64,000 bases of DNA from Kushneria phyllosphaerae (GTDB lineage Bacteria > Pseudomonadota > Gammaproteobacteria > Pseudomonadales > Halomonadaceae): positions 186,001-250,000 of the forward strand of contig NZ_ONZI01000003.1 in NCBI RefSeq assembly GCF_900312995.1. The letters are read 5' to 3'. The position numbers and the translations under genes are program-made. Of the stretch, positions 21,846 to 32,080 are shown piece by piece. The notes below the pieces were generated by a model, which saw only the letters and a list, made by a program, of their open reading frames with translations, searched no databases and was not told where the DNA came from. Position 1 is the first letter of the stretch. The number at the start of each line of letters is the position of its first letter.

Positions 21846-22635
21846 ACAACGGGTGTTGACAGCGCTGGCCATTGGGCCCACGTCTCTGGTGCTTCTGTTT
21901 GTGCTGGGGGGCGGCTGGTTTGCCACGTTCGTGGGCATACTGGTCGCGGCCTCTGCCTGGGAGTGGTCCAACCTTTCCGGGGGGGAGGCCGTTCGGGATC
22001 GTGCGCTGTTCACGGTTACGCTGATCGCCCTGATGGCGCTGGGCTGGTCTTCCGGCGCGGCGCTGCATACCTGGCCCCTGTGGATTGCGCTGGCCGGCTG
22101 GCTGCTCTGTCTCTACTGGGTCATCAGCTATCCTGACAACGTTGATCAATGGCAAAGCCGCGGCGTGCGCTATGCCATGGGCCTCTGGGTGCTGTTGCCC
22201 TGCTGGGTTGGCCTGTTGCTGCTGCGTGAATCACCGATATGGCTTTTGTATGTGCTGCTGCTGGTCTGGGGCGCCGACATCTCGGCCTATTTTGCCGGGC
22301 GGGCCTTTGGCAATCGCAAGCTGGCCCCCAGGGTCAGTCCGGGCAAGTCCTGGGCCGGCGTTTATGGCGCACTTGGGGGCACGGTCGTTCTGGCGCTGCT
22401 CATGGCGCTGTGGCAGGGCATGGGCTTCGGCCAGACGCTGGTGCTGGTGATCATCAGTGCCATCGTGACGGCCGCATCGGTACTGGGCGATCTCAACGAG
22501 AGCATGCTCAAGCGCTACCGCGGCATCAAGGACTCCGGCAATCTTCTGCCGGGACATGGCGGCGTGCTGGACAGAATCGACAGCCTGACCGCGGCCATCC
22601 CCATTTTTGCCCTGCTGGCGCCCTGGATCGGTTAA
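21838..22635 (+). CDS. cdsA: Phosphatidate cytidylyltransferase (CDP-diacylglycerol synthase)
   Basis: Polytopic inner-membrane enzyme that makes CDP-diacylglycerol from phosphatidate and CTP. It has 265 residues and about seven to eight hydrophobic segments. The C-terminal family signature is intact: DLNESMLKRYRGIKDSGN followed by LPGHGGVLDRIDS. It starts with GTG at 21838, inside the last codons of uppS, with GAGG 5 nt upstream. Confidence 0.96.
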   Translation: MLKQRVLTALAIGPTSLVLLFVLGGGWFATFVGILVAASAWEWSNLSGGEAVRDRALFTVTLIALMALGWSSGAALHTWPLWIALAGWLLCLYWVISYPDNVDQWQSRGVRYAMGLWVLLPCWVGLLLLRESPIWLLYVLLLVWGADISAYFAGRAFGNRKLAPRVSPGKSWAGVYGALGGTVVLALLMALWQGMGFGQTLVLVIISAIVTAASVLGDLNESMLKRYRGIKDSGNLLPGHGGVLDRIDSLTAAIPIFALLAPWIG

Positions 22636-22743
22636 ACGCTGCCAGTATGCGGTTTTGTGGCCTGTTGCCGATGATCATGATTGAATCGGCTCGGGCCACG
22701 CATTTTATGCCTGCCACCCGTTTCAGCTTTCAGGATCTCTTTC

Positions 22744-23934
22744 ATGCAGACTGTCACCCTGCTGGGGGCCACCGGCTCGATTGGTACCAGTGCCCTTGAT
22801 GTCATCGAACGCCATCCTGACCGCTATCGTCTCCATGCGCTGACCGCGCATTCAAGCGTCGAAAAACTGTTGTCGCTGTGTCTGACACATCAGCCCGAGC
22901 ATGCCGTGCTGGGCAGTGAGGAAGACGCTGCTCAACTCGAGGCGGCGCTGAAGGATCATGGGATATCCACTCGGGTCAGCTGGGGCGAGCAGGCGCTTTG
23001 TGAGGTGGCCGGTCAGGCAGACGTCGTGATCGCCGGTATCGTTGGGGCAGCCGGGCTGATGCCAACGCTTGCGGCTGTGCGTGCCGGGCGGCGTGTTCTG
23101 CTGGCCAACAAGGAAGCGCTGGTGATGAGCGGGGCGCTGTTCATGCGTGAAGTGGCTCGCTCCGGCGCGGTATTGCTACCACTGGATTCCGAGCACAACG
23201 CCATTTTTCAATGCCTGCCGCGCGAGCACCGTGGCGGGCTCGATCGTCATGGCATTACCCAACTGCTGCTGACCGCGTCAGGTGGCCCCTTTCGGGACCA
23301 TGATCGCGAGGCGCTGGCGACGGTGACACCGGATCAGGCCTGCGCCCATCCCAACTGGTCCATGGGACGCAAGATCTCCGTGGACAGTGCCACCCTGATG
23401 AACAAGGGGCTTGAGCTGATCGAAGCCTGCTGGCTGTTCGATGCCACTCCTGATCAGATTGACGTGGTTGTGCACCCACAAAGCGTCATCCACTCCATGG
23501 CCGCCTACAGCGATGGTTCGGTGCTGGCCCAGATGGGCAACCCGGATATGCGAACACCCATTGCTCATGCGCTGGCCTGGCCCGAGCGCATCGATGCCGG
23601 CGTCAGGCCGCTGGATCTTTTTGCCGTGGCCCGCCTTGATTTTCAAACCCCCGATCTTGAGCGTTTCCCCTGCCTGAGACTGGCCCGTGAGGCCATGATG
23701 GCCGGCGGCACGATGCCTGCCGTGCTCAATGCCGCCAACGAGATTGCCGTGGATGCCTTTTTGGCCGGCAGCATCGGGTTTACCGATATTCCGGTTGTGG
23801 TCGAAACCGTCATGGGGCGCATCGAACGTCATAATGCTGATGAGCTTGACGTAATTCTGGCTCAGGATCGTCTGGCCCGTCATATGGCGCAGGACGTGAT
23901 TGATGCACTGGCCACGACAGCTGCCGAGGGATAG
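22744..23934 (+). CDS. dxr: 1-deoxy-D-xylulose-5-phosphate reductoisomerase
   Basis: Second step of the MEP isoprenoid pathway; forms 2-C-methyl-D-erythritol 4-phosphate with NADPH. It is 396 residues. The N-terminal NADPH fold is [18 protein letters not shown]. Other visible parts are [12 protein letters not shown], the metal-site segment [14 protein letters not shown] and the flexible-loop region [21 protein letters not shown]. The ATG at 22744 (after AGGATCTC) begins this fold; the longer frame would use TTG. RseP starts 2 nt after its stop. Confidence 0.97.
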   Translation: MQTVTLLGATGSIGTSALDVIERHPDRYRLHALTAHSSVEKLLSLCLTHQPEHAVLGSEEDAAQLEAALKDHGISTRVSWGEQALCEVAGQADVVIAGIVGAAGLMPTLAAVRAGRRVLLANKEALVMSGALFMREVARSGAVLLPLDSEHNAIFQCLPREHRGGLDRHGITQLLLTASGGPFRDHDREALATVTPDQACAHPNWSMGRKISVDSATLMNKGLELIEACWLFDATPDQIDVVVHPQSVIHSMAAYSDGSVLAQMGNPDMRTPIAHALAWPERIDAGVRPLDLFAVARLDFQTPDLERFPCLRLAREAMMAGGTMPAVLNAANEIAVDAFLAGSIGFTDIPVVVETVMGRIERHNADELDVILAQDRLARHMAQDVIDALATTAAEG

Positions 23935-23936
23935 CC

Positions 23937-25286
23937 ATGGGAATCCTGCAAAACATCCTTGCGGTCATCGTGGTTCTGGGTCTTCTGATCACGGTGCACG
24001 AGTTTGGCCACTTCTGGGTGGCGCGACGCTGTGGCATTCGGGTGCTGCGTTTTTCGGTCGGGTTTGGCAAGCCACTGGTCTCCCGGGTTGATCGCCATGG
24101 CACCGAATTTGCCCTGGCCGCTATCCCGCTGGGCGGCTACGTCAAGATGCTCGATGAGCGCGAAGGGCCGGTTGATCCTTCCGAGCAGCATCTGGCCTTT
24201 AATCGTCAGCATGTGCTCAAGCGCATTGCTGTGGTGGCTGCAGGCCCCCTGGCCAATTTTATTCTCGCAGTGGTGGCCTACTGGGTCATGTTCATGGCGG
24301 GGACGAGCGCCATTGTGCCCATGGTGGGCGAGGTCACTCCGGATACCCCTGCTGCGCGTGGCGGGCTGCAAAACGGGCAGGAAATCGTCTCGGTTCAGGG
24401 GCGGCAGACACCGGACTGGAACGACGTCAATCTGGCGCTGGTGGCTGAAATAGGTGCCAGTGGCCATCTCGAGATCTCCACAAAAGACAGGCAGGGACGC
24501 CTTGAAATGCATCAGCTGCCGGTTGAGCGCTTCATGGTGCGTCAGGACCCGCCCGAGCCTCTGGGCACGCTTGGGTTTGCGCCCTGGCGCCCCGCGGTTG
24601 CGCCGGTCATTGGGCAGGTTCTTGACGACAGCCCGGCGGCGCAGGGCGGTCTTCAGCCGGGAGATCGCATCAGGTCGGTGGCGGGTGAGCCCATCTCGAC
24701 CTGGGAGGCGCTGGTGTCGCACGTGCAGGCCGCTGCCGATACGCCGCTGGCACTGCGTATAGAGCGCGATGGTCGTGACATGACGATCACGGTCACACCC
24801 GAAGGGCGTGAGCAGGATGGCGTCACCACTGGTTTCATGGGGGCCGGCGTCGGCAGTGTCAGCTGGCCCGAGGAGTATCAGCGTACCCTGTCCTGGGGGC
24901 CGCTGGGCGCCATGGGTCAGGCGCTGTCGCGCACCGGTGAGATGACGTCTCTGACCGTTGGGTCCATTGGCAAGATGATCACGGGGCTGATTTCACCCTC
25001 CAATCTGTCGGGGCCGATCACGATTGCGCGGGTGGCCGGAGATTCGGCCCGGTCGGGCCTTGAAACCTTCATCAGTTTTCTGGCCTATCTCTCCATCAGT
25101 CTGGGTGTGTTGAACCTTTTGCCGGTACCGGTGCTGGATGGTGGGCATCTGGTGTATTACGTCATTGAGCTGGTGCGTGGCCGACCGGTTTCAGAGCGTG
25201 TGCAGGCATTCGGACTTCGTATTGGCATGGCGCTGATCGCCTCGCTGATGCTGATGGCCTTTTATTTTGACATCATGCGTCTTTGA
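23937..25286 (+). CDS. rseP: Site-2 intramembrane zinc metalloprotease RseP
   Basis: Inner-membrane protease that cleaves anti-sigma factor RseA after DegS and clears signal-peptide remnants. It has 449 residues. The zinc site HEFGH (residues 21-25) lies in the first membrane helix. Two tandem PDZ domains occupy about residues 115-300 (GLQNGQEIVSV, GLQPGDRIRSV). The second active-site motif NLLPVPVLDGGHL sits in a C-terminal helix. It is transcribed directly after dxr and just before bamA, consistent with an envelope-biogenesis operon. Confidence 0.97.
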   Translation: MGILQNILAVIVVLGLLITVHEFGHFWVARRCGIRVLRFSVGFGKPLVSRVDRHGTEFALAAIPLGGYVKMLDEREGPVDPSEQHLAFNRQHVLKRIAVVAAGPLANFILAVVAYWVMFMAGTSAIVPMVGEVTPDTPAARGGLQNGQEIVSVQGRQTPDWNDVNLALVAEIGASGHLEISTKDRQGRLEMHQLPVERFMVRQDPPEPLGTLGFAPWRPAVAPVIGQVLDDSPAAQGGLQPGDRIRSVAGEPISTWEALVSHVQAAADTPLALRIERDGRDMTITVTPEGREQDGVTTGFMGAGVGSVSWPEEYQRTLSWGPLGAMGQALSRTGEMTSLTVGSIGKMITGLISPSNLSGPITIARVAGDSARSGLETFISFLAYLSISLGVLNLLPVPVLDGGHLVYYVIELVRGRPVSERVQAFGLRIGMALIASLMLMAFYFDIMRL

Positions 25287-25363
25287 CGGCTTTTGGCATG
25301 ATGGCCCGGACCGTTGCCCTCGTGATTATTACAAATTCTGTACCGAGGTCATGACGTCCACGC

Positions 25364-25391
25364 TTGTCAGGGTGGTGGGGTTGTGTATAAG
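25364..25391 (+). promoter_or_regulatory. Candidate sigma-70 promoter upstream of bamA
   Basis: TTGTCA (25364-25369), a 16-bp spacer ending in TGTG, and TATAAG (25386-25391). It lies in the 301-bp gap between rseP and bamA, about 195 bp before the bamA start. I found no good sigma-E promoter (GGAACTT / TCTGA) in this gap. The rest of the gap holds no gene that I can support. Confidence 0.45.
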
Positions 25392-25587
25392 GTGCCTGTT
25401 CCCGTCGGGGTGGTTGATGGCTACTGCTGGCGTATCTGGGGTGTCATACTGGCCTTCCCGCTCGGAGCATCGATGTCGATAAGCGAACCGGTTTCCTTTT
25501 TGTTGGACCCTGTCAGGGCATTGGCATGAACCTTGAGCAAAAGCGGGCCCCGAGTGGGCGGAATTCTGTAACAAGCGAAATGACGGC

Positions 25588-27921
25588 ATGAAGATTAAAG
25601 CTACAGGTTGGGCGGTGTTGTTAATGGGCGCCTCCCAGGCGGCGTTTGCCGTGTCCTTCGAGGTTTCCGATATTCGCGTGGAAGGGTTGCAGCGTGTTTC
25701 TGCGGGGACCGTGTTCAACGCGTTACCCATTTCCGCCCACGATACGGTCAGCGACGAATCGATTTCCAATGCCGGCAAGGCACTGTTTCGCACCGGCCTT
25801 TTTGATGATGTTCAGCTGGGCCGGGACGGCGATGTTCTGGTGGTTGATGTCGATGAGCGTCCCTCCATTGCCAGCATCAATATCAAGGGCAACTCCAAGA
25901 TCCCCGAGGATCAGCTCAAAAAGGGCTTGAGCGATGCAGGCCTGTCCGAAGGGCAGGTGCTTCAGCGTTCAACGCTTGAAGAGATGCAGCGTGAGCTGGA
26001 GCGGGTCTATCAGGGGCAGGGACGTTACAGCGCCAGCATCTCGACGTCGGTGCACGAGCTTGATCAAAACCGCGTGCAGGTTGATATCGATATCAACGAA
26101 GGCAACGTGGCGCGCATCAAGCAGATCAACATTGTGGGTAACCACGATTTTGATGACGATACCCTTCAGCAACAGTTCGAGCTGGAAGACCGTCCGGGCT
26201 GGTTCTTTGGCTGGTTCTCTGCCGATCAGTACTCTCGCGAACAGCTTCAGGGCGATCTGGATCGCCTGCGCTCGTGGTATCTGGACCGGGGCTATGTCAA
26301 TTTCTCCATCGATTCGACCCAGGTCTCGATCAGCCCGGACAAGTCCTCGATCTATGTCACGGTCAACATCGATGAAGGCAAGCGCTATCGCTTTGGCGAT
26401 ATCAACTTCGCCGGCAATATCGAAATGGCCGATGACAAGGCCCGCAGCCTGGTACAGGCCAAAAGCGGCGAGATCTTTTCCCAGTCGGATCTGACGGCGT
26501 CCTCCGAGGCGCTTCGCAAGGCACTTGGTGCGCAGGGCTTTGCCTTTGCCCGCATCGAGGCCGTACCCAATATTCATGACAACGATGATCGGGTCGATGT
26601 GACCTTCAACGTTGACCCGGGTCGTCGTGCCTATGTTCGCCGTGTCAATTTCCGGGGGAATACGACCACTTCTGATGAAGTGCTCCGCCGTGAGATGACT
26701 CAGCTCGAGGGCGCGCCTGCCTCGACCGATGCCATCAGTGATTCTCAGGCGCGTCTTGAGCGACTGGGCTTTTTCAAGCAGGTGGATGTCAATACCCAGC
26801 CGGTGGCCGATACGCCCGATCAGCTGGACGTCACCTATAACGTCGAAGAGCAGCCTTCGGGCAGCATTTCGGCCAGTCTTGGTTTTGCTCAGTCCGAAGG
26901 CATCATCTACGGTGCTTCCCTGTCCCAGCGTAACTTTTTGGGCACGGGCAATCGTGTGGACATCGGTGCGCAGACCAGCAAGTACTACCAGAACCTGAAG
27001 TTCAGCTATACCGACCCCTACTGGACGCTGGATGGCATTTCGCGCGGTTACAACCTCTACTATCGGTCCACCGATTATGAGGATTCCGATATTTCGACCT
27101 ATTCCACCGATGCCTTTGGCGGTGGCGTGAATTTCGGCTATCCGATCAGTGACCTGTCGCGTCTGAATTTTGGCGTCAATCTTGAAAGCCTGCATGTCGA
27201 TGATTACGACGATTCGCCTTCTGAAATCGTTCAGTTCATCAATGACGAAGGCAAGGATTTCAATACCTACAGCCTGACAGCCGGCTGGACGCGCAATAGC
27301 CTTAACCGTGGCATTCTGCCCACGGCTGGTAGTTATCAGAACGCCTCCATTGAAACGGCCGGTGGCGATGCGCAGTTCTACAAGCTGCGCTATCAGGGAC
27401 AGAAACTGTTCCCGATCAAGACCGAAGAGTGGGCGCTCAAGTTCCGTTCGGAGCTGGGTTACGCCAACAGCTTCGGCGGCACCGATAACATGCCGTTTTA
27501 CGAAAACTTCTATTCCGGTGGTCTGGGCTCCGTGCGCGGTTTCCGCAGCAATACGCTGGGGCAGCGCACCACCGAGCGCAATGATGGTGACGACGATACA
27601 CTGGGCGGCAATATCCTGATGGAAGGGTCTGCCGAGCTGATCTTCCCGACGCCCTTTATCGAGGATCATCGTCAGGTTCAGACGTCCTTTTTCATTGATG
27701 CCGGTAATACCTTCCTGAGTGATTGCTATCCCGTCGAGTCAGGGCGTACTTCCGATTGCAGCTCCGGTATTGATCTGGGTGACCTTCGCTATAGCGCTGG
27801 CCTGGGTCTTTCTTGGCTGACGCCGGTGGGCCCGCTGACCTTCTCGGTAGCACGTCCCATCAATAAAAAGGATGACGACGACACCCAGTTCTTCCAGTTT
27901 TCGCTGGGCCAGACCTTCTGA
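25588..27921 (+). CDS. bamA: Outer membrane protein assembly factor BamA
   Basis: Central component of the BAM complex that folds beta-barrel proteins into the outer membrane. It has 777 residues. A signal peptide (about residues 1-21, cleaved after AAFA) is followed by five POTRA repeats (about 22-420) and a 16-strand barrel carrying the lid-loop motif GLGSVRGFRSN, a VRGF-type signature. It ends with a C-terminal Phe (FSLGQTF), the usual outer-membrane targeting end. No strong Shine-Dalgarno precedes the ATG. Skp, its periplasmic helper, follows 46 bp later. Confidence 0.97.
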   Translation: MKIKATGWAVLLMGASQAAFAVSFEVSDIRVEGLQRVSAGTVFNALPISAHDTVSDESISNAGKALFRTGLFDDVQLGRDGDVLVVDVDERPSIASINIKGNSKIPEDQLKKGLSDAGLSEGQVLQRSTLEEMQRELERVYQGQGRYSASISTSVHELDQNRVQVDIDINEGNVARIKQINIVGNHDFDDDTLQQQFELEDRPGWFFGWFSADQYSREQLQGDLDRLRSWYLDRGYVNFSIDSTQVSISPDKSSIYVTVNIDEGKRYRFGDINFAGNIEMADDKARSLVQAKSGEIFSQSDLTASSEALRKALGAQGFAFARIEAVPNIHDNDDRVDVTFNVDPGRRAYVRRVNFRGNTTTSDEVLRREMTQLEGAPASTDAISDSQARLERLGFFKQVDVNTQPVADTPDQLDVTYNVEEQPSGSISASLGFAQSEGIIYGASLSQRNFLGTGNRVDIGAQTSKYYQNLKFSYTDPYWTLDGISRGYNLYYRSTDYEDSDISTYSTDAFGGGVNFGYPISDLSRLNFGVNLESLHVDDYDDSPSEIVQFINDEGKDFNTYSLTAGWTRNSLNRGILPTAGSYQNASIETAGGDAQFYKLRYQGQKLFPIKTEEWALKFRSELGYANSFGGTDNMPFYENFYSGGLGSVRGFRSNTLGQRTTERNDGDDDTLGGNILMEGSAELIFPTPFIEDHRQVQTSFFIDAGNTFLSDCYPVESGRTSDCSSGIDLGDLRYSAGLGLSWLTPVGPLTFSVARPINKKDDDDTQFFQFSLGQTF

Positions 27922-27967
27922 TCATTGGCCATTGCGTTACAATGATACGAATTTCAGGAGTGAAGTA

Positions 27968-28474
27968 ATGCGTAAGTGGATGCTGGCTCTGGCGATGACC
28001 GGAGCGCTTGGAACGACAGCAGGGGCTGCACAGGCCAATGAAGTGGCGGTACTGGACTGGCAGCAGGCGCTGCTGGAGACCAGCTCGGCGCAGCAATCGA
28101 TGAACCAGCTCAAAAATCAGCTGGGCGGTCAGCAGCAGCAGGTCAAGGCGCTGGGTGAGGAAGTTCAAAAGCTTCAACAGCGTTTGCAAAGCGATGGTGA
28201 CGTCATGTCCGACAGCGAGCGGCAGGGCGTCATGAAGCAACTGCGTCAGAAGGGCGGTCAGTTTCAGCAACAGCGGGGTCAGCTTGAACAGAAGCGGGCT
28301 CAGCAGGAGCAGGCCTTCCTGAAACAGGCACGTCCCAAGCTTGATCGTGCCATCGAACAGGTGGTCAAACGTCACAATGTGGATGTGCTGGTCGATCGTA
28401 ACAGCGTGATCTATGCAGGTGATGCGCTGGACCTGACACAGGAAGTGACCAAAACCTTCAACTCGCTCAACTGA
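27968..28474 (+). CDS. skp: OmpH/Skp family periplasmic chaperone
   Basis: Escorts unfolded outer-membrane proteins through the periplasm to BAM. It has 168 residues with a signal peptide (about 1-23, ending GAAQA), then EVAVLDWQQALL, and a long Gln-rich helical region (about 45-130) forming the coiled-coil tentacles. The C-terminal DVLVDRNSVIYAG matches the family. The ATG at 27968 has AGGAG about 8 nt upstream; the longer frame overlaps bamA. It is followed by lpxD. Confidence 0.93.
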   Translation: MRKWMLALAMTGALGTTAGAAQANEVAVLDWQQALLETSSAQQSMNQLKNQLGGQQQQVKALGEEVQKLQQRLQSDGDVMSDSERQGVMKQLRQKGGQFQQQRGQLEQKRAQQEQAFLKQARPKLDRAIEQVVKRHNVDVLVDRNSVIYAGDALDLTQEVTKTFNSLN

Positions 28475-28496
28475 AGGCGCGCGTCGCTCCACCAAG

Positions 28497-29537
28497 ATGA
28501 CAAGATATTCAAGTCAAGGTTTTACACTCGCCGATCTCGCTCAGCGCCTGGGTGCCACCCTTCACGGGGATGGCACCGTACGCGTTGATGGGCTGTCGAC
28601 GCTTCAGGATGCCGGCACCACCGACATTGCCTTTCTGGCCAATCGTGCCTATCTGAAGGATCTGGCCGGCACGCGTGCTGCGGCTGTCATGCTGCATCCG
28701 GATCTGGTCGACCAGTGTCCGGTTCCGGCGCTGGCCATCGACAATCCCTATCTGGGCTACGCGCACTTGTCCCGCTGTTTCGCTCCGGTTCTGCCCAGCC
28801 AGCAGGGCGGTATCCACCCCACGGCCGTGATTGATGAAAGGGCCCGACTGGGAAGCGATGTCACGGTGGCGGCGCATGCGGTCGTCGGCGCCGGCACAAC
28901 CCTGGGGGATCGGGTCATTATCGGTGCCAATAGCGTCATAGGCGACTACTGCACGGTAGGTGACGACAGCTTGATTCATCCATCTGTCACGCTGTATCAC
29001 GGCGTCATCGTTGGCGCTCGGGCCATCCTTCACGCCGGTGCCGTCATTGGTGGCGACGGGTTCGGATTTGCCCATGATGGCAGCCGCTGGCACAAGATCG
29101 AGCAGCTCGGTGGTGTCATTATCGGTGATGATGTTGAGGTGGGCAGCTGCACCAGTATTGATCGCGGCGCGCTCGATGACACGGTCATCGGGCACAACGT
29201 CAAGATCGACTCTCAGGTACAGATTGCGCATAACGTTCATATCGGTGACCACAGTGCGCTGGCCGGCTGTGTCGGTATTGCAGGCTCGACCCACGTCGGC
29301 CGTCACTGTCAGCTCGGTGGTGGGGTCGGCCTTGCCGGCCATCTGACACTGTGTGACGGTGTCAATGTGACCGGCATGAGTCTTGTCACCAACTCCATTG
29401 AAAAGCCCGGTGTCTACTCCTCCGGGACTGGCTCGATGCCCAATGCGCTGTGGCGCAAGAACGCCGTGCGCTTCAAGCAGCTGGATCAGCTGGCCAGAAG
29501 AATTACCCGTCTTGAACGCCAGAACGAGGGTGAATAA
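28497..29537 (+). CDS. lpxD: UDP-3-O-(3-hydroxyacyl)glucosamine N-acyltransferase
   Basis: Third step of lipid A synthesis; adds the second hydroxyacyl chain from acyl-ACP. It has 346 residues: an N-terminal uridine-binding domain (about 1-105), a left-handed beta-helix of hexapeptide repeats (about 105-300) and a short C-terminal helix. The catalytic-loop region GGDGFGFAHDGSRWHKIEQ contains the expected His. It follows skp by 22 bp. Confidence 0.97.
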   Translation: MTRYSSQGFTLADLAQRLGATLHGDGTVRVDGLSTLQDAGTTDIAFLANRAYLKDLAGTRAAAVMLHPDLVDQCPVPALAIDNPYLGYAHLSRCFAPVLPSQQGGIHPTAVIDERARLGSDVTVAAHAVVGAGTTLGDRVIIGANSVIGDYCTVGDDSLIHPSVTLYHGVIVGARAILHAGAVIGGDGFGFAHDGSRWHKIEQLGGVIIGDDVEVGSCTSIDRGALDDTVIGHNVKIDSQVQIAHNVHIGDHSALAGCVGIAGSTHVGRHCQLGGGVGLAGHLTLCDGVNVTGMSLVTNSIEKPGVYSSGTGSMPNALWRKNAVRFKQLDQLARRITRLERQNEGE

Positions 29538-29625
29538 GCCCCCCTCGGGTTGCTGGTGCAACCGGTTTTCCATTGTCGCCTCGGCGGCAAACATCATAGT
29601 GGTTGGCCATGCGGCCGCCAGTCAC

Positions 29626-29648
29626 ATGCCTGCCGGACCGGCAGGCAT
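29626..29648. repeat. Hairpin-forming inverted repeat between lpxD and fabZ
   Basis: ATGCCTGCCG pairs with CGGCAGGCAT around a 3-nt loop, in the 137-bp gap. Only three T follow, so it is at best a weak terminator. Confidence 0.5.
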
Positions 29649-29674
29649 TTCGTTATGTCAGAGGTTGTAAGCCC

Positions 29675-30118
29675 ATGGTCATGGATATCAACGAGATCCA
29701 GGAATATCTCCCCCATCGTTACCCGTTTTTGCTCGTGGATCGTGTTAACGCGCTGGAGCTGGGCGAATGCATTACGGCCTGCAAAAACGTCAGCTACAAC
29801 GAGCCTTTCTTTCAGGGACACTTTCCCGGCCATCCCATCATGCCGGGTGTGCTGATCATTGAAGCGCTGGCGCAGGCGGCCGGTATTCTCGGTTTCAAGA
29901 CGGTCGACAAGCGACCCGCCGATGGCTACATCTATTATTATGTCGGCAGTGATAATGTTCGCCTCAAGCGTCCGGTTTTCCCGGGCGACCAGCTGACGCT
30001 GGAAGCGCGCATGCTCAAGGCGCGTCGCGGTATCTGGAAATTTTCCTGCCGTGCGCACGTCGACGGCGAAGTGGTCTGTGAAGCCGATATCATCTGTGCC
30101 GAGAGGAAAGTCTCTTGA
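29675..30118 (+). CDS. fabZ: 3-hydroxyacyl-[acyl-carrier-protein] dehydratase FabZ
   Basis: Hot-dog-fold dehydratase of fatty-acid elongation, 147 residues. It carries the active-site region [19 protein letters not shown] (catalytic His and, on the next helix, Glu) and the N-terminal [13 protein letters not shown]. The ATG at 29675 follows GAGG by about 10 nt; an ATG two codons later is equally possible. It overlaps lpxA by 4 nt and sits among the lipid A genes, which draw on the same hydroxyacyl-ACP pool. Confidence 0.97.
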   Translation: MVMDINEIQEYLPHRYPFLLVDRVNALELGECITACKNVSYNEPFFQGHFPGHPIMPGVLIIEALAQAAGILGFKTVDKRPADGYIYYYVGSDNVRLKRPVFPGDQLTLEARMLKARRGIWKFSCRAHVDGEVVCEADIICAERKVS

Positions 30119-30885
30119 TTCATCCATCTGCCATCATCGATCCTGCTGCGCGGCTGGCTGACGATGTCGAGGTCGGCCCGTTCAGCGTGATCGGTGCCGA
30201 TGTCGAGATCGGCGCCGGAAGCGTCATCGGGCCGCATGTGGTGGTCAGAGGGCCCACCACGATGGGGTGCAACAATCGCGTCTATCAGTTCGCGACCATT
30301 GGTGAAGACTGTCAGGACAAGAAGTATCGGGGCGAGGTCACTCGTCTCGAGATCGGTGACAATAACATCTTCCGTGAAGGGGTCACCGTTCATCGCGGCA
30401 CCGTTCAGGACCAGGGCGTCACCCGTATCGGCAGCGGTGGCCTGTTCATGGCCTATGCCCATGTTGCCCACGACTGCGTGCTGGGTGACAACGTGATTCT
30501 TGCCAATCAGGCCACCCTTGGCGGTCATGTCCACATTGGCGATAACGTGATTCTGGGCGGCCTGTCTGCCGTGCACCAGTTTTGCCATGTCGGGACCTAC
30601 GCCATGTGCGGCGGTGGTTCCATCATCACCAAGGACATTGCCGCCTTTGTCATGGTGACCGGCAACCCGGCCACCACGCACGGGCTCAATGCAGAGGGCA
30701 TCAAGCGCCGCGGCTTTGACAGTGAGGTGATCAGCGAATTGCGCCGGGCCTACAAGCTGGTGTTTCGCAGTCAGAAAACGCTGGCCCAGGCCCTGGAAGT
30801 GCTGGATCAGCAGGACAATCGCAGCGCCTGGCTCAATGTCTTCATCGATTCACTGAGAAGCTCATCGCGAGGCCTGACGCGCTAA
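30115..30885 (+). CDS. lpxA: UDP-N-acetylglucosamine acyltransferase
   Basis: First step of lipid A synthesis. It has 256 residues: a beta-helix of hexapeptide repeats with the catalytic His region YAHVAHDC, then a C-terminal helical domain with [12 protein letters not shown]. It begins with TTG at 30115, overlapping the fabZ TGA, with AGAGGAAAG about 5 nt upstream. The rare start and overlap imply translational coupling to fabZ. Confidence 0.97.
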   Translation: MIHPSAIIDPAARLADDVEVGPFSVIGADVEIGAGSVIGPHVVVRGPTTMGCNNRVYQFATIGEDCQDKKYRGEVTRLEIGDNNIFREGVTVHRGTVQDQGVTRIGSGGLFMAYAHVAHDCVLGDNVILANQATLGGHVHIGDNVILGGLSAVHQFCHVGTYAMCGGGSIITKDIAAFVMVTGNPATTHGLNAEGIKRRGFDSEVISELRRAYKLVFRSQKTLAQALEVLDQQDNRSAWLNVFIDSLRSSSRGLTR

Positions 30886-30916
30886 TGGCGAAAGCCATTC
30901 GCCGGAGAGAACCACG

Positions 30917-32047
30917 ATGCGCGTTTTTCTGGTAGCCGGTGAACTCTCGGGCGATATCCTGGGAGCGACACTGATGCGTGAGCTCAAGCGTCATTATGGC
31001 GATGTGAGCTTTCGTGGCATCGGCGGTCCGCGGATGATCGACGAGGGGCTGGAGAGTCTCTATCCGCTGGAGACGCTTTCCATCATGGGGCTCATCGAGG
31101 TGCTCAAACATCTCCCGAGATTGATAGGTGTGCGTCGGCATTTAAGGCGCGAGGCGCAAGCCTGGCCTGCCGATATCATGATCGGGATCGATGCACCGGA
31201 CTTTAATCTGGGGCTGGAAGCGCAGCTCCGTGCACAGGGCATGACCACAACGCACTATGTCAGCCCGTCGGTCTGGGCTTGGCGGCAGGGTCGGGTCAAA
31301 AAGATCCGCCGCGCCGTCGACATGATGCTGACCTTCCTGCCTTTCGAAGCTGAATTCTACGAGCGCCACGACGTTCCCGTCCGCTTTGTAGGCCACCCGT
31401 TGGCTGAAGAACTGCCGCTGGAAAATGACCGCCATCAGGCGCGCCACGCACTGGAGCTAGATAATAATGCTCGCGTGCTGGCCGTACTGCCGGGGTCACG
31501 CAGTAGTGAGATCGGTTTCATGACGCCTGTTTTTCTCGAGGCGATTCGGCTTTTAAGGCAGCGTTTGCCCGAGCTTGAAGTCGTCATGCCTGCCGCTTCA
31601 CCGGCGAGGCGTGAAGAGTTGCTGGCCCATGGCGTCATTGATGAAGGCATTACCATCGTGGAGGGTCGGGCGTGGGAGGTCATGACGGCCGCCGATGCTG
31701 TGCTTTTGACCTCGGGGACGTCAGCCCTTGAGGCCATGCTCTGCCATCGTCCCATGGTGGTGGCCTATCGCATGGCGCCCATGACCTGGCAGATTGCTCG
31801 TCGTCTGGTTAAAACGCGCTGGATCTCTCTGCCCAACCTGATCGCCCAAGAAAGCCTGGTGCCCGAACTGATTCAGGATGACGCCACGGGTGAGGCCATT
31901 GCCGCGGCACTGGCACCCATGCTGGAAAATGATATTGAGGCTCGTGCGCTGAGCGCACGATTTGTCGACATGCACAGAGCGCTTCAGCGCGGTGCCAGCG
32001 CGCGGGCCGCCCAGGTCATCGTTGATCTGATGGCCCGGCCGCACTAA
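30917..32047 (+). CDS. lpxB: Lipid-A-disaccharide synthase
   Basis: Glycosyltransferase (GT19) that joins UDP-2,3-diacylglucosamine to lipid X. It has 376 residues. Visible are the N-terminal VAGELSGDILGA, YVSPSVWAWRQGR, PGSRSSEI and the C-terminal TSGTSALEAMLCHRPMVVAY. It follows lpxA by 31 bp in the conserved lpxD-fabZ-lpxA-lpxB order. Confidence 0.97.
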   Translation: MRVFLVAGELSGDILGATLMRELKRHYGDVSFRGIGGPRMIDEGLESLYPLETLSIMGLIEVLKHLPRLIGVRRHLRREAQAWPADIMIGIDAPDFNLGLEAQLRAQGMTTTHYVSPSVWAWRQGRVKKIRRAVDMMLTFLPFEAEFYERHDVPVRFVGHPLAEELPLENDRHQARHALELDNNARVLAVLPGSRSSEIGFMTPVFLEAIRLLRQRLPELEVVMPAASPARREELLAHGVIDEGITIVEGRAWEVMTAADAVLLTSGTSALEAMLCHRPMVVAYRMAPMTWQIARRLVKTRWISLPNLIAQESLVPELIQDDATGEAIAAALAPMLENDIEARALSARFVDMHRALQRGASARAAQVIVDLMARPH

Positions 32048-32080
32048 GCCGATCACTCCTGTACAACAGCGCAACAGACC

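Noticed and set aside
25287..25587. Search for a sigma-E promoter before bamA
   Set aside because: GAACC-like pieces occur, but no partner TCTGA-type -10 sits at the right distance; only a sigma-70 candidate is reported.
25969..27669. A 566-codon open frame antisense to bamA
   Set aside because: It lies wholly opposite bamA, lacks a Shine-Dalgarno and family motifs, and is a typical mirror frame in GC-rich coding sequence.
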